NCBI RefSeq assembly: GCF_014196255.1
Contig: NZ_JACIDH010000007.1
Coordinates: 62,001 to 126,000, forward strand
Source of the DNA: Sphingomonas pseudosanguinis
GTDB taxonomy: Bacteria; Pseudomonadota; Alphaproteobacteria; Sphingomonadales; Sphingomonadaceae
DNA length: 64,000 bases
Direction: 5' to 3'
A program made the position numbers and the translations under genes. How positions within the stretch are numbered: the first letter of the stretch is position 1; the number at the start of each line of letters is the position of its first letter. Below, in pieces: positions 34,351 through 45,392 of this stretch. The notes beneath the pieces were generated by a model, which was given only the letters and a program-made list of their open reading frames with translations, was not told the DNA's origin and ran no database searches.

Positions 34351-35279
34351 CCCGCCTGATCCTTGTACCACTGGAGCGCTTCGTCGACGATCGCCTGGAC
34401 CAGCGTGTCATAATCCATGCCGACATGGCGGCCCTGTTCGGGCACCAAGCTGAGCGGGGTCATGCCGGGCTGGGTGTTGACCTCCAGCAGGAACAGTCCG
34501 TCGACGCCGCGCTCATCGTCCCAGCGGAAGTCGGAGCGTGAGGCGCCGCGACAGCCCAGGATGCGATGCGCCTCGAGCGCGAGCGACTTGCAGGCCTCGG
34601 CGATTTCGTCGGGAATCTGTGCGGGGCAGACATGCTCGGTCAGGCCATCGGTGTATTTGGCGTCGAAATCGTACCAGCCGTTCTTGGGCTTCAACTCGGT
34701 CACGCCCAGCGCGCGGTTGCCCAGCACAGCGGTGGTCAGTTCGCGGCCCCGGATATAGGGCTCGGCCAACAATTCCTCGAATTCGGCCCAGGGCCCGCTC
34801 GCATCGCGGGCAATCGGGCTGCCATGGTTGCTGGTGTCGGCAACGATCGCGACGCCGACCGAGGAGCCCTCATTGACGGGCTTGAGCACATAGGGGCGTG
34901 GCAGCGGATCGGCGGCGAACAGCTCTTCCGACTTCACGATGCGGCCGCCGGGCATGGGGATGCCGTGGGGCACGAGCGCCTGCTTGGTCAGCACCTTGTC
35001 GATCGCGATCACCGAGGTGGCGAGACCCGAATGGGTATATGCTATGCCCATCAGGTCGAGCATCCCCTGCACCGTGCCATCCTCACCGGGCGAGCCGTGC
35101 AGCGCGTTGAAGACGAGGTCGGGCTTGGCCTCGACCAGCCTGGCCGCAAGATCGCGGTCCATGTCGATCCGGGTGACACGGTGGCCGTTCCGCTCCAGCG
35201 CATCGGCAACGCCCGCCCCCGACATCAGCGACACCGGCCGCTCTGCCGACCAGCCGCCCATCAGTACGACGATATGCAT
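34347..35279 (-). CDS. ddlB: D-alanine--D-alanine ligase
   Basis: The roughly 310-residue ATP-grasp enzyme makes the D-Ala-D-Ala dipeptide for the peptidoglycan stem. Typical motifs are VVLMGGWSAERPVSLMSG, LHGSPGEDGTVQGMLDLMGI (active-site loop), VLKPVNEGSSVGV and FLLEVNTQPGMTPLSLVPEQ (metal-binding Glu and Asn). AAGGA lies about eight bases before the ATG at 35279; a GTG one codon earlier is also possible. It is separated from murB by 79 bp that contain a perfect hairpin. Confidence 0.96.
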   Translation of the reverse strand: MHIVVLMGGWSAERPVSLMSGAGVADALERNGHRVTRIDMDRDLAARLVEAKPDLVFNALHGSPGEDGTVQGMLDLMGIAYTHSGLATSVIAIDKVLTKQALVPHGIPMPGGRIVKSEELFAADPLPRPYVLKPVNEGSSVGVAIVADTSNHGSPIARDASGPWAEFEELLAEPYIRGRELTTAVLGNRALGVTELKPKNGWYDFDAKYTDGLTEHVCPAQIPDEIAEACKSLALEAHRILGCRGASRSDFRWDDERGVDGLFLLEVNTQPGMTPLSLVPEQGRHVGMDYDTLVQAIVDEALQWYKDQAG

Positions 35280-35314
35280 CACGCGATCCTTGTTATTTGC
35301 GTGGAGTCTTCTTC

Positions 35315-35345
35315 AATCCTCCCCAAGCTATGCTTGGGGAGGATT
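35315..35345. repeat. Perfect 14-bp hairpin between murB and ddlB
   Basis: AATCCTCCCCAAGC and GCTTGGGGAGGATT flank the loop TAT. This is the only sizeable gap in the murB-to-mraZ part of the cluster. The sequence looks like another dispersed intergenic palindrome; it may partially stop or protect the dcw transcript. Confidence 0.85.
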
Positions 35346-35358
35346 GGGGATGCCGTCT

Positions 35359-36246
35359 TCACTTCGCCACCCCGACGCGCTGGATTTCCCATTCGAGCGT
35401 CACGCCCGACTGAGCCTTTACCTTGGTCCGGACCTCTTCGCCCAGCGCCTCGATGTCCGCCGCGGTGGCGTTGCCGAGGTTGAGCAGGAAGTTGCAATGC
35501 TTCTCCGACACCTGCGCATCGCCCAGCGTCAGCCCGCGACAGCCCGCCGCATCGACCAGCGCCCAGGCCTTGTGGCCATCCGGGTTCTTGAAAGTCGACC
35601 CTCCGGTCTTGGAGCGTAGCGGCTGCGATGCCTCGCGTGCGGCGGCGATGCGATCCATCTCCGCCTGGATCGCGGCAGGTTCGGCGGCGTGCCCCCGGAA
35701 GGTCGCCTCGACCACCACCGTGCCGTCGGTCAGGTTGGAGTGGCGATAGGTGTATTCGAGATCGGCGACACCCAGCGTTTCGACCATGCCGTCGCGACGG
35801 ACGACGGTGGCGGAAACCAGCACATCGGCCACCTCACGACCATAGGCCCCGCCATTCATCCGCACGAAGCCGCCGACCGTGCCGGGGATCGAGCGCAGAA
35901 ACTCCAGCCCACCGATCCCGGCATCGCGCGCGTTGGACGAGACGAGGATGCCCGAAGTGCCGCCGCCACAGGTGATGACGTGCCCCTCCCCTGCCCGCGC
36001 ATAGCTGAACGGCTTGCCCAGACGGATCACGACGCCCGGCACGCCGCCGTCACGCACGATCAGGTTGGAGCCCAAGCCCAGTACCATGACCGGCACCTCG
36101 CCCCCGAGCGCCTTCAGGAACGCCGACAGGTCGTCGACATCCTTGGGCTCCAGCAGATATTCGGCCGCTCCGCCCGCCTTGAACCATACCAGCGGCGCCA
36201 GCGGCGCAGCCGGGGTCAATCGGCCGGCGGTGTCGGGCAGGTTCAT
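35359..36246 (-). CDS. murB: UDP-N-acetylenolpyruvoylglucosamine reductase
   Basis: The 295-residue FAD enzyme reduces the enolpyruvyl group to make UDP-MurNAc. It has the FAD-binding region ([16 protein letters not shown]), [25 protein letters not shown], the catalytic serine in [11 protein letters not shown], and a C-terminal glutamate in TLEWE. It is the compact type 2 form. The ATG at 36246 overlaps the murC stop by four bases. Confidence 0.96.
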   Translation of the reverse strand: MNLPDTAGRLTPAAPLAPLVWFKAGGAAEYLLEPKDVDDLSAFLKALGGEVPVMVLGLGSNLIVRDGGVPGVVIRLGKPFSYARAGEGHVITCGGGTSGILVSSNARDAGIGGLEFLRSIPGTVGGFVRMNGGAYGREVADVLVSATVVRRDGMVETLGVADLEYTYRHSNLTDGTVVVEATFRGHAAEPAAIQAEMDRIAAAREASQPLRSKTGGSTFKNPDGHKAWALVDAAGCRGLTLGDAQVSEKHCNFLLNLGNATAADIEALGEEVRTKVKAQSGVTLEWEIQRVGVAK

Positions 36247-37658
36247 CGGCACGCCTCGATGGCGCTTGCCAGACCCGCCGCCCATTTGGTGATGTCGCCC
36301 GCGCCCAGGCAGACGATCATGTCGTCCGCACGGATCGAGCTCGCCAGTTCTTCGGCCAGCGCGTCGGCGTCGGCCACCGTGGCCGTCGAGCGATGCCCGC
36401 GCCGCTTCAGCCCCTCGACCAGCGCAGAGGCGTCGACGCCCTCGATCGGCTGTTCGCCCGCCGCATAGACCGGGGTCACCAGCACACGGTCGGCGTCGTT
36501 GAAGGCGGTCTGGAACTCTTCCATCAGATTGCCGAGCCGGGTGAAGCGGTGCGGCTGCACCACCGCGATCACGCGACCGCGCGCGCTTTCGCGGGCGGCG
36601 GCCAGCACCGCGCGGATTTCCACCGGATGATGGCCATAATCGTCGATGACGGTCGCCGTGCCGCCGTCCACCGCGATCTCACCGACCTTGGTGAAGCGCC
36701 GCTTGACCCCGCCGAACTGGCCGAAGCCCTGCTGAATGGTGGCGTCGTCGATGCCCAGCTCCAGCGCCACGCCGATCGCGGCCAGCGCGTTCTGGACATT
36801 GTGACGGCCGGGCATGGGCAGCTCGATGCCCTCGATCGAACGGCTGGAGCCGTCACGGTGGCGGATGATCGCCTCGAACCGATTGCCGCCGGGAATCGGC
36901 GTGACGTTGACGCCGCGCACGTCCGCCTGCGCCGAGAAGCCATAGGTCACGACGCGGCGGTCCCGGACGCGCGGCAGGATGTTCTGCACTTCGGGATGGT
37001 CGAGGCACAGCAACGCCGCGCCGTAGAAGGGCACATTCTCGACGAACTCTACGAACGCGTCCTTCACCCGGTCGAACGAACCATAATGATCGAGATGCTC
37101 GGGGTCGATATTGGTGACAACCGCGATCGTGCCGTCGAGCCGCAGGAAGCTGCCGTCGCTCTCGTCCGCCTCCACGACCATCCAGTCGGAAGCGCCCAGA
37201 CGGGCGTTCGAGCCATAGCTGTTGATGATGCCGCCATTGATGACGGTCGGGTCGACGCCCCCGGCATCGAGCAGCGCCGCGACCATCGAGGTGGTCGTCG
37301 TCTTGCCATGCGTGCCCGCCACCGCAACGGTGGACTTCAACCGCATCAGCTCGGCGAGCATCTCGGCGCGGCGCACCACGGGGATGCGGCGTTCGAGCGC
37401 GGCTTCGACTTCGGGGTTGGAGCGGGTGATCGCGGTCGAGGTCACGACCACCGCCGCATCGCCCAGATTGTCCGCCGCATGGCCGATGGCGACCGGGATA
37501 CCCTTGGTCCGCAGGCCCTGCACGACATAGCCCTCGGCCACGTCGGAGCCCTGCACCCGGTAGCCGAGATTCTTCATCACCTCGGCAATGCCCGACATGC
37601 CGATGCCGCCGATGCCGACGAAGTGGATCGTGCCGATATCCGTGGCGACGCCCTTCAT
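36243..37658 (-). CDS. murC: UDP-N-acetylmuramate--L-alanine ligase
   Basis: The 471-residue Mur ligase adds L-Ala to UDP-MurNAc. It shows the N-terminal Rossmann-like [15 protein letters not shown], the ATP loop [12 protein letters not shown], the carbamoylated-Lys/Mg region [14 protein letters not shown], and [10 protein letters not shown] near the C-terminal domain. ATGA overlaps join it to murG and murB. Confidence 0.97.
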   Translation of the reverse strand: MKGVATDIGTIHFVGIGGIGMSGIAEVMKNLGYRVQGSDVAEGYVVQGLRTKGIPVAIGHAADNLGDAAVVVTSTAITRSNPEVEAALERRIPVVRRAEMLAELMRLKSTVAVAGTHGKTTTTSMVAALLDAGGVDPTVINGGIINSYGSNARLGASDWMVVEADESDGSFLRLDGTIAVVTNIDPEHLDHYGSFDRVKDAFVEFVENVPFYGAALLCLDHPEVQNILPRVRDRRVVTYGFSAQADVRGVNVTPIPGGNRFEAIIRHRDGSSRSIEGIELPMPGRHNVQNALAAIGVALELGIDDATIQQGFGQFGGVKRRFTKVGEIAVDGGTATVIDDYGHHPVEIRAVLAAARESARGRVIAVVQPHRFTRLGNLMEEFQTAFNDADRVLVTPVYAAGEQPIEGVDASALVEGLKRRGHRSTATVADADALAEELASSIRADDMIVCLGAGDITKWAAGLASAIEACR

Positions 37659-38806
37659 GCGCCTGCTCCCACCAAATTCCGTGTCCCTTGTGATTTGCCC
37701 ACCGGCAAGACCATGCGCGGTGCGTCGAGGCTTTCGACCAGATCGGCGAGGTCGCTCGCCGCGTCGGGCCGGCCGCAGGCGCGTGCGCGGACCGCCGCAT
37801 TCTCCAGCGCCGCCGGGTCGAGGCCCAGCTTCTGCATCTGCTTGGCGAGTTCGACCGGCGTGAAATCCTTTTGCGCGATCGTCCGCGCGCCGCCCGCCCT
37901 GGTCATCTCGCGCGCGTTCACCGTCTGGTGATCGTCGGTCGCGCTGGGTAGCGGCACCAGGATCGCCGGGCGCCCCGCGACCGTCAGCTCGGCCAGCGTC
38001 GAGGCCCCGGCCCGCGCGATCACCAGATGCGCCCAGGCAAGCTGCTCGGGCAGGTCGGGCAAATAGGTGGCGAGTTCGGCCGGAATCTCATGCTCGGCAT
38101 ATTTGGCGCGCACCGCGTCGATATCCTCGATCCGCGCCTGATGCGTCACCTGCAAGCGCCGCCGGAAGGTGACGGGCAGCATGGCAAGGCCGTCGGGCAC
38201 GACCTGGCTGAGAATGCTCGCCCCCTGGCTGCCGCCAGTGACGAGGACGCGGAAGATACCATCCTCTTCCAGCAGCGGATAGGGTCGCGAACGTAAGCTG
38301 AGCACCTGATCGCGCACCGGATTACCGATCAACCGGGTCTTGTCCGCATGCTTGGCGCTCAGCCGCTGCGTATCCTCATAGGACAAGGCGATCGCATCGA
38401 CCTTGCCCGCGACCAGCCGGTTGACCCGGCCCAGCACGGCGTTCTGCTCATGGATCGCGGTGGGAATTCCTTCCGCAAACGCCGCCAGCAAAGCGGGCAT
38501 CGCGGGATAGCCGCCGAACCCGATGACCGCCGCCGGGCGGAAGGTCTTGTAGAGTTCGCGCGCCATCGCCCGGCCGCGCCACATCTCGCGCAGCGCCTTG
38601 GCCCAGCCGACCGGCCCGCCCGCAAAGCGCCCGGCTGGCAGGACGTGCGTCTGGATATCCTCGAACAGCCCCGGAAAGCGTACGCCGCGTGCGTCCGACA
38701 CCAGCGCCACGCGGTGCCCGCGCCGGGTCAGCTCGGCCGCCAGCGCGGCGGCGGGGACCATATGGCCGCCGGTTCCCCCGGCGGCGAGGACGAAGTGACG
38801 GCTCAT
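37655..38806 (-). CDS. murG: Lipid II synthase MurG (GlcNAc transferase)
   Basis: The 383-residue GT28 glycosyltransferase adds GlcNAc to lipid I. Glycine-rich loops ([26 protein letters not shown]) and the UDP-GlcNAc-binding block ([30 protein letters not shown]) are intact. It starts four codons inside a longer frame, at the ATG that overlaps the ftsW stop. Confidence 0.96.
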   Translation of the reverse strand: MSRHFVLAAGGTGGHMVPAAALAAELTRRGHRVALVSDARGVRFPGLFEDIQTHVLPAGRFAGGPVGWAKALREMWRGRAMARELYKTFRPAAVIGFGGYPAMPALLAAFAEGIPTAIHEQNAVLGRVNRLVAGKVDAIALSYEDTQRLSAKHADKTRLIGNPVRDQVLSLRSRPYPLLEEDGIFRVLVTGGSQGASILSQVVPDGLAMLPVTFRRRLQVTHQARIEDIDAVRAKYAEHEIPAELATYLPDLPEQLAWAHLVIARAGASTLAELTVAGRPAILVPLPSATDDHQTVNAREMTRAGGARTIAQKDFTPVELAKQMQKLGLDPAALENAAVRARACGRPDAASDLADLVESLDAPRMVLPVGKSQGTRNLVGAGA

Positions 38807-40032
38807 TGCCCGCTCCACCTGACTACATAGGGGCTGCGCGTCAGGAACGGGTTGCGCCGCGTGAATGCCAGCAACAACCCCATCCCGATCGACAGCGCGA
38901 TCATCGACGAGCCGCCATAGCTGATGAACGGCAGGGTCATCCCCTTGGACGGAGCGAGCCCCGTATTCACCGCCATCGAGATCAGCGCCTGCGCGCCGAA
39001 CTGCACCGCCAGCCCGGAGGCGGCGTAGAGCTTGAACTCGTCCTGTTCGTCAAGCAGCTTCACGAATACGCGCACCACGATCGCCAGAAAGACGAGCGCG
39101 ATGATGGCGCAGGCGATCAGCCCGAATTCCTCGCCGATCACCGAATAGATATAGTCGGTATGCGCCTCCGGCAGGCCGAACTTGGCCGCACCGCCGCCCG
39201 GCCCGGTACCGGTCCAGCCCCCGGCGGTCAGCGTGTTGTGCGCGGCATTGACCTGGAAATGGTCGGCCGCACCCTCGCCATCGACGTCGGGGAACAGGAA
39301 GGCGTTGATGCGGCTGCGCGCCACACCATAGAACATATAGGCCATGACCAGCCCGATCGGCGCCAGCGACCCGATCGCCAGCATCACGCGCATCGGCGTG
39401 CCCGAGATCATCAACAGCGCGATCCAGACCAGACAGAAGACGATCGTCTGCCCGAAATCGGGTTGCAGCATCAGCAGCCCCGCGACCAGCCCGGTCATCC
39501 CCATGGTGATCAGCGTGGCAGGCAGATCGCGTTCCTTGGCCTTCAGCGACAACAGCCAGGCGGTCGTCACGATGAACATCGGTTTCAGGAACTCGGACGG
39601 CTGGAACTGCGCGATGCCCACGCCGATCCAGCGCCGCGCGCCGTTGATCTCCACCCCGATAAAGGGCGTGACCGCCAGGATCGCGATCAGCACGCCAGTG
39701 CCCAGCACCGCCATACGCCGCGCGGTGACGACCGGCAGCATCGACACGCCGAACAGCACGGGTAGCGAGACGCCGACCCACATCACCTGTCGCCAGAAAT
39801 AATAGAGCGGCGTGAACTTCCGATGCTCGCCCGAATAGCGCATCGCGGTCGCGGGGCTGGCGGCAGCGACCGCGATCAGCCCGATCGCGATCAGGAACAG
39901 GGTGAGCAGCAGCAGCACCCGGTCGATGTCCCAGAACCAGGTGCCCAGCGGGGAACGGTCGCCGCGCCCGCCGCGTCCCTTCATCGATCCGATCAGGCCG
40001 GGGCGCGGCGCCTTGGGCGTGCGGTCGGTCAT
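38803..40032 (-). CDS. ftsW: SEDS glycosyltransferase FtsW
   Basis: The 409-residue polytopic SEDS protein polymerises lipid II at the septum with the FtsI transpeptidase. It has about ten membrane helices after a basic tail, GARRWIGVGIAQFQPSEFLK, the catalytic-loop aspartate in LLMLQPDFGQT, and the signature NTGLAPSKGMTLPFISYGGS. Overlaps with murD and murG are four bases each. Confidence 0.96.
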   Translation of the reverse strand: MTDRTPKAPRPGLIGSMKGRGGRGDRSPLGTWFWDIDRVLLLLTLFLIAIGLIAVAAASPATAMRYSGEHRKFTPLYYFWRQVMWVGVSLPVLFGVSMLPVVTARRMAVLGTGVLIAILAVTPFIGVEINGARRWIGVGIAQFQPSEFLKPMFIVTTAWLLSLKAKERDLPATLITMGMTGLVAGLLMLQPDFGQTIVFCLVWIALLMISGTPMRVMLAIGSLAPIGLVMAYMFYGVARSRINAFLFPDVDGEGAADHFQVNAAHNTLTAGGWTGTGPGGGAAKFGLPEAHTDYIYSVIGEEFGLIACAIIALVFLAIVVRVFVKLLDEQDEFKLYAASGLAVQFGAQALISMAVNTGLAPSKGMTLPFISYGGSSMIALSIGMGLLLAFTRRNPFLTRSPYVVRWSGQ

Positions 40033-41342
40033 GCCAGCGCCTCCACGGCGGCGCGGAAGGCATCACCCCGCGCTTCGTAATCGCGAAACTGATCGAAGCT
40101 GGCGCAGGCCGGCGACAGGAGGACCGTGTCCCCCGGCCGCGCGGCGGCGGCGGCATGCGCGACGGCTGCCTCCAGCGTGCCCGACTGCTCGACCACCGGG
40201 ACCTTGTCCTTCAACAGGTCGAAGAACAACGGCGCGGCCTCGCCGATCGTATAGGCCGCGACGACATGATCCAGATGCGCGGCGCAGGCGTCGAGGTCGT
40301 CGCCCTTGCGCTTGCCGCCGACGATCCAGTGGACGCGGGGGAAGGCCGCCAGGGCGGGGGCGGTGGACTCGGGGTTGGTCGCCTTGGAGTCGTTGACGAA
40401 GGCCACGCCATGCCGGGTGGCGACATGCTGCATCCGGTGCGGCAGGCTGGCATAGCTGGCCAGTCCGGCCTCGATCGCGGCCGCGTCGATCCCCAGAGCC
40501 CGCGCCACGGCGATCGCAGCCTGCGCGTTCTGGGCATTGTGCGGCCCTTGCAGCGCCGGCCAGCGGCGCTGGTCGATCACCATGTCCGGCGCGATCGTCA
40601 CGAGGTCGTCGGTGCGGCCCGCCAGCCCTTGCGCGATATTGGCCGAGGCCTCGTCGCCGGTGCCGACCACCGCGACATGGCCCGCCGTCTGCATCGCGAA
40701 CAGGCGCGCTTTGGAGGCGGCATAGCCCGCAAAGCCGTCATAGCGATCGAGATGATCGGGCGTGATGTTCAGCAGCACCGCGACGTCGCAATCAAGGCTG
40801 GTCGTCAGGTCGATCTGATAGCTGGACAGCTCCAGCACATAGACCCCGCCCTCGGGCAGAGGCTCCTGCCTCAGGATCGGCAGGCCGATATTGCCGCCCA
40901 TCAGGGTCGGGACGCCCGCCGTCTTCAGGATGTGATGGACCAGCGCGGTCGTGGTCGACTTGCCGTTGGTGCCGGTGATGCCAACGACCTTGTGCGGCGG
41001 CAGGTCCTTATGCGCTTGGGCGAAGAGTTCGATGTCGCCGATGACGGGCACTCCCGCCGCGCGCGCGGCTGCGGCCAGCGGATGAGTGTTGAGCGGAACA
41101 CCCGGCGAGACGATCAGTGCGTCAATCTCTGGATCTATCCAGTCGGAAAAATCGTCGATGAACAGCCGCTCGCCGCTCAAATGCCCCCATTGCGCGAACA
41201 CGGCCTCGCGCCTTGCCGCATCGTCATCCCAAGCCAGTACGTCCGCCCCGCTGGCCAACAACGCAGAAACGGTCGCGGCGCCGGAGCGCGCCAGCCCCAG
41301 CACCGCGAAAGTCTTGCCCGCCCAGTTGCGCGAAACGATCAT
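40029..41342 (-). CDS. murD: UDP-N-acetylmuramoylalanine--D-glutamate ligase
   Basis: The 437-residue Mur ligase adds D-Glu. It shows [20 protein letters not shown], the ATP loop [38 protein letters not shown] and [12 protein letters not shown], then [11 protein letters not shown], all typical of MurD. It is coupled to mraY and ftsW by ATGA overlaps. Confidence 0.97.
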   Translation of the reverse strand: MIVSRNWAGKTFAVLGLARSGAATVSALLASGADVLAWDDDAARREAVFAQWGHLSGERLFIDDFSDWIDPEIDALIVSPGVPLNTHPLAAAARAAGVPVIGDIELFAQAHKDLPPHKVVGITGTNGKSTTTALVHHILKTAGVPTLMGGNIGLPILRQEPLPEGGVYVLELSSYQIDLTTSLDCDVAVLLNITPDHLDRYDGFAGYAASKARLFAMQTAGHVAVVGTGDEASANIAQGLAGRTDDLVTIAPDMVIDQRRWPALQGPHNAQNAQAAIAVARALGIDAAAIEAGLASYASLPHRMQHVATRHGVAFVNDSKATNPESTAPALAAFPRVHWIVGGKRKGDDLDACAAHLDHVVAAYTIGEAAPLFFDLLKDKVPVVEQSGTLEAAVAHAAAAARPGDTVLLSPACASFDQFRDYEARGDAFRAAVEALA

Positions 41343-42409
41343 CGCAGCTTCAACGTCGACAGGCCCGCCAGCATCAGCACCAGCGCGATGATCCAGAAGC
41401 GGATCACCACCGTCGGCTCCGACCAGCCGAGCTGTTCGAAATGATGGTGGATCGGTGCCATGCGGAACACGCGCTTGCCGGTCCGCTTGTAGAAGAAGAC
41501 CTGGATGATCACCGACAGCGCCTCGACCACGAACAGGCCGCCGATGATGCCCAGCACGATCTCGTGATGCGCGACGACCGCGATGGTGCCGAGCGCGCCG
41601 CCCAGTGCCAGGCTGCCCGTATCGCCCATGAACACCGCCGCCGGGGGCGCGTTGAACCAGAGGAAGGCGAGACCCGCGCCGATCACCGCACCGCAGAAGA
41701 TGGCGAGCTCACCGGCACGCGGGACATGCGGGATGCCGAGGTAATCGGCGAACTTCACGTTGCCGACCAGATAGACGATGACCAGGAACGCCACGCTGGC
41801 GATGATGACCGGCATGGTCGCGAGGCCATCGAGGCCGTCGGTCAGGTTCACCGCATTGCCGAACGCCACGATCGTGAAGGCGGCGAAGACCGGATAGAAG
41901 ATACCCAGATCGATGTACATGCGCGTGGTGAAGGGCAGATAGAGCGGCGTACCGTTCTGCCCCATGATGATCCACGCCGCAATGCCCGCGATCAGGAACT
42001 CCAGCAACAGCCGCGTCCGCCCCGACACGCCGGCGGTCGAGGCTTTGCGGACCTTGTCATAATCGTCGAGGAACCCGATCGCGCCGAAGCCCAGCGTGAC
42101 GAACAGGCAGGCCCAGACGAAGGGATTGCTCAGGTCCATCCACAGCAGGATCGACATCGCCATGCTGGTCAAGATCATCAGCCCGCCCATGGTCGGCGTG
42201 CCGCGCTTGGCGAGGTGCGTCTGCGGCCCGTCGGCGCGGATCGGCTGCCCCTTGCCCTGGCGGACACGGAGCCAGCCGATAAAGCGCGGACCTATGATCA
42301 GGCCGATGAGCAGCGCGGTCGCGATCGCCGCGCCCGAACGGAAGGACAGATAGCGGATGAGGTTGAGAAGGCCCGGAAACCCGAGATGCTCCGCGATCCA
42401 ATACAACAT
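41339..42409 (-). CDS. mraY: Phospho-N-acetylmuramoyl-pentapeptide transferase MraY
   Basis: The 356-residue, ten-helix enzyme makes lipid I from UDP-MurNAc-pentapeptide and undecaprenyl phosphate. Signature regions are [11 protein letters not shown], the Asp pair in [22 protein letters not shown], and the HHH loop [15 protein letters not shown]. Its start overlaps the murF stop by one base (TAATG). Confidence 0.97.
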   Translation of the reverse strand: MLYWIAEHLGFPGLLNLIRYLSFRSGAAIATALLIGLIIGPRFIGWLRVRQGKGQPIRADGPQTHLAKRGTPTMGGLMILTSMAMSILLWMDLSNPFVWACLFVTLGFGAIGFLDDYDKVRKASTAGVSGRTRLLLEFLIAGIAAWIIMGQNGTPLYLPFTTRMYIDLGIFYPVFAAFTIVAFGNAVNLTDGLDGLATMPVIIASVAFLVIVYLVGNVKFADYLGIPHVPRAGELAIFCGAVIGAGLAFLWFNAPPAAVFMGDTGSLALGGALGTIAVVAHHEIVLGIIGGLFVVEALSVIIQVFFYKRTGKRVFRMAPIHHHFEQLGWSEPTVVIRFWIIALVLMLAGLSTLKLR

Positions 42410-43788
42410 TATCCTTGCGCCCCGCCCCGTCGAGATTCCTGGCCCAGAGCGGCGACGACGCGCGCCAGCCCGACTCCGTTGGACCCCTTGATCAGCACCA
42501 CGTCATCGGGCGCGATGATCGAGGCCAGCGCGGCGTGCGCGGCCTTTGCGTCGGTCACATGGACGAAATCGACCCGCCCCTCAAGCGCGGCGGCCAGCGG
42601 CGCCATCGTTTCGCCGACCAGCAGCGCCTTTTCGACGCGCGCGGCAAGGATCGGTTCGGCGAGACCGGCGTGATAGTCGGCCGAGTCGTCGCCCAGTTCG
42701 CGCATCTCGCCCAGCACGGCGACATGCCGCCCCGGCTCCTCGGCCAGCACCGCCAGCGTGGCGCGCATCGAGGCGGGGTTCGCGTTGTAGCTTTCGTCGA
42801 TGATCAGCGCGCCGTTGCCGGCCCGGAACCGCGCGCCGCGCCCAGCGAGCCCGCCGAGTTCGGCCAGCGCGAGGCCCGCCAGCCCCAGATCGCCGCCCGC
42901 CGCATCGACCGCCGCCAGCACCGCCAGCGCATTGGACACCCAATGCCGGCCCGGCTGCGACAGGGTGAAGTTCAGCTCGCGCTCGCCGATCCGCGCGGTG
43001 ACGAAGCTGCCGCCATTGGGACCACGCATCGCCTCCATCGCATGGACGTCGGCGGCGGGATCGAAGCCGAAGGTCACGATCCGCGCGGCATAGGGCCGGG
43101 CGGCGGCGATCAGCCGGTCGCGATGCGGGCTGTCATAGGGGATGATCGCGGTGCCGCCCGGCTCCAGCCCCTGGAAAATCTCTCCCTTGGCGTCGGCGAT
43201 GGCGGATTCGTCGGCGAAGAATTCGGTATGCGCGGGCGCGATGGCGGTGACGATCGCGATGTGCGGGCGCACCATCCCGGTCAGCGCGGACAGTTCGCCC
43301 GCATGGTTCATCCCCATCTCGAACACGCCGGCGCGCACGTCACGCGGCATCCGCGCTAGGCTGAGCGGCACGCCCGTATGGTTGTTGTAGCTCTTGACCG
43401 AGCGGTGCACCCGCCCCTGCCAGCCGCGTTCGAGCGCGGCGTAGAGCGCTTCCTTGGCGCTGGTCTTGCCGACCGATCCGGTGACGCCGATGATCGTCGC
43501 CTCGGTCCGCGCCCGCGCGGCACGGCCCAGATCCTCCAGCGCGCGAAAGCTGTCGGCGACTTGGACGTGCGGGTGGGCGGTATCGGAGCTGACCAGCGCG
43601 CCCGCCGCGCCCTGCGCAAAGGCCTGATCGAGGAAGCGGTGGCCATCGGTCGCTTCGCCCAGCATCGCGACGAACAGATCGCCGGGGCCGACTTCGCGGC
43701 TGTCGAAAGCGACGCCCGTCACCGCGAACGCGCCCGACGCCTGTCCCCCGGTCGCGGCGGCGATCTCGTCGGCGGTCCACAGGCTCAT
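42409..43788 (-). CDS. murF: UDP-MurNAc-tripeptide--D-Ala-D-Ala ligase
   Basis: The 459-residue Mur ligase completes the pentapeptide precursor. It has [14 protein letters not shown], the ATP loop [30 protein letters not shown], and [11 protein letters not shown] followed by [12 protein letters not shown]. The start at 43788 has GGAGAAAAGCC before it; the 80 codons upstream in the same frame are shadow sequence of murE and of the 56-codon ORF that overlaps this start by four bases. Confidence 0.96.
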   Translation of the reverse strand: MSLWTADEIAAATGGQASGAFAVTGVAFDSREVGPGDLFVAMLGEATDGHRFLDQAFAQGAAGALVSSDTAHPHVQVADSFRALEDLGRAARARTEATIIGVTGSVGKTSAKEALYAALERGWQGRVHRSVKSYNNHTGVPLSLARMPRDVRAGVFEMGMNHAGELSALTGMVRPHIAIVTAIAPAHTEFFADESAIADAKGEIFQGLEPGGTAIIPYDSPHRDRLIAAARPYAARIVTFGFDPAADVHAMEAMRGPNGGSFVTARIGERELNFTLSQPGRHWVSNALAVLAAVDAAGGDLGLAGLALAELGGLAGRGARFRAGNGALIIDESYNANPASMRATLAVLAEEPGRHVAVLGEMRELGDDSADYHAGLAEPILAARVEKALLVGETMAPLAAALEGRVDFVHVTDAKAAHAALASIIAPDDVVLIKGSNGVGLARVVAALGQESRRGGAQG

Positions 43789-43955
43789 GGCTTTTCTCCG
43801 GGGCGCGCGCCGTAATGCAGCGACAATTTGCGACGAGGCCGCTCGACGGGCTCGGCGGCGATCGGCGCGGGCACGGGCACGGGCGTGGCGTCGTTCGCCA
43901 GCGCGACGGGGGGTTCGACCGGCTCGGCGGCGGGCACGTTGGCGGCGGTCGTCAT
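43785..43955 (-). CDS. Unrecognised 56-residue ORF coupled between murE and murF
   Basis: The ORF fills the 163-bp space between murE and murF exactly. Its ATG overlaps the murE stop (ATGA at 43952-43955) and its stop overlaps the murF start (ATGA at 43785-43788). The product is Pro/Ala-rich and probably disordered for residues 1-37 (MTTAANVPAAEPVEPPVALA...), then basic, [18 protein letters not shown]. There is no membrane segment or signal. Coupling at both ends argues for real translation; the peptide may act itself or only carry ribosomes to murF. No family is known to me. Confidence 0.65.
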   Translation of the reverse strand: MTTAANVPAAEPVEPPVALANDATPVPVPAPIAAEPVERPRRKLSLHYGARPGEKP

Positions 43956-45382
43956 ACCGCGCACTCGCGTGCCACCGCGACATCGTCGAAGGGCAGGACG
44001 AGATCGCCGACGATCTGGCCCTGCTCATGCCCCTTGCCCGCGATCAGGACGATGTCCTGCTCCCCCGCTTCGGCGATGGCGGCGGCGATGGCTTCGCGGC
44101 GGTCGCCGATCTCGATCGCGCCGGTCGCGCCGCGCATGACCTGCGCGCGGATCGCGGCGGGGTCCTCGGTACGCGGATTGTCGTCGGTGACGATCACCCG
44201 GTCCGCCTGCATCGAGGCGACCTGCCCCATCGCCTCGCGCTTGCCGGGATCGCGGTCGCCGCCCGCGCCGAACACCACGATCAGTCGACCGCCGGCATGG
44301 GGTTTCAGCGCCGCGATCGCGGCCTCCAACGCATCGGGCGTATGGGCGTAATCGACATAGACCGGCGCACCGCTGCGCGCGATGGCAGCCCGTTCCAGCC
44401 GGCCACGCACCGGCTGCAACCGGGCGAGATTGGCCAGCGTCGCCGCGACATCGCCGCCGGTCGCCAGCACGAGGCCGGCCGACACCAGTGCGTTGGCCGC
44501 CTGATAGGCGCCGATCAGCGGCAGCTGGACCTTGTGGGTCGCGCCATGCTCGTCTTCGATCACCAGACCCTGGCCGAGCAAGGTCGGATGCCGCTCGACC
44601 AGCTTCAGCGTCGATCCGCGCGTGCCGACCGTGATCAGATTGTTGCCGCGTGCGCGCGCCAGATCGATCACCCGGCCGCTCTGGACGTCATCGGCCCAGA
44701 CGACCGCTGTCCCGGTGGGCGACAGCACTTCGGAGAACAGCCGCATCTTGGCCGCCAGATAAGCGCCCATATCGCCATGATAGTCGAGGTGATCGCGCGA
44801 CAAATTGGTGAAGGCCGCCGCCGACACCTCCAGCCCCTCGGTGCGATATTGGGTCAGGCCATGGCTCGACGCCTCGAACGCCAGATGGGTCACGCCTTCG
44901 CGCGCGAGGCCAGCGACGTTGGACAGGAAGGTGACGACATCGGGCGTGGTCAGCCCGGTATAGGTCCGCTCGTCGGCGGTGGTCACGCCCAGCGTGCCGA
45001 TCGAGGCGGCGTGATGCCCGGCCATGCGCCACAGCTGGCGCGTCATCTCGACGGTCGAGGTCTTGCCGTTGGTGCCCGTCACCGCCACCGCCGTGGCCGG
45101 GAACGGCGCGAAGAAGGCGGCGGCCAATTGCGCGAAGGCGGCGCGGGGTTCGTCCGACGCGATATGCACCGCGCCCTCGACGGTCACGCCGGGCCGCGCC
45201 ACGACCGCGATCGCGCCGCTGCGCACCGCATCGGCGATGAAGTCCTCGCCATTCACCCGCGCGCCCTGAAAAGCGCCGAAGATGGTGCCGGGGGCGACCT
45301 TGCGATGGTCGATCGCGAAACCGGTGACGAGGGCGTCGCCGCCCTCGCCCGAAATGCCGTGGTCCAGTTGGTTCAGTTTCAT
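43952..45382 (-). CDS. murE: UDP-MurNAc-L-Ala-D-Glu--meso-diaminopimelate ligase
   Basis: The 476-residue Mur ligase adds the third stem residue. It has the ATP loop AVTGTNGKTSTVEM, FEASSHGLTQYR, NLSRDHLDYHGDM, VYVDYAHTPDALE, and the motif DNPR (VTDDNPRTEDP) that marks meso-diaminopimelate, not lysine, as substrate. The ATG at 45382 has AAGGGCG about nine bases ahead; an ATG at 45403 that overlaps ftsI is an alternative. Confidence 0.96.
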   Translation of the reverse strand: MKLNQLDHGISGEGGDALVTGFAIDHRKVAPGTIFGAFQGARVNGEDFIADAVRSGAIAVVARPGVTVEGAVHIASDEPRAAFAQLAAAFFAPFPATAVAVTGTNGKTSTVEMTRQLWRMAGHHAASIGTLGVTTADERTYTGLTTPDVVTFLSNVAGLAREGVTHLAFEASSHGLTQYRTEGLEVSAAAFTNLSRDHLDYHGDMGAYLAAKMRLFSEVLSPTGTAVVWADDVQSGRVIDLARARGNNLITVGTRGSTLKLVERHPTLLGQGLVIEDEHGATHKVQLPLIGAYQAANALVSAGLVLATGGDVAATLANLARLQPVRGRLERAAIARSGAPVYVDYAHTPDALEAAIAALKPHAGGRLIVVFGAGGDRDPGKREAMGQVASMQADRVIVTDDNPRTEDPAAIRAQVMRGATGAIEIGDRREAIAAAIAEAGEQDIVLIAGKGHEQGQIVGDLVLPFDDVAVARECAV

Positions 45383-45392
45383 GCCATCGCCC

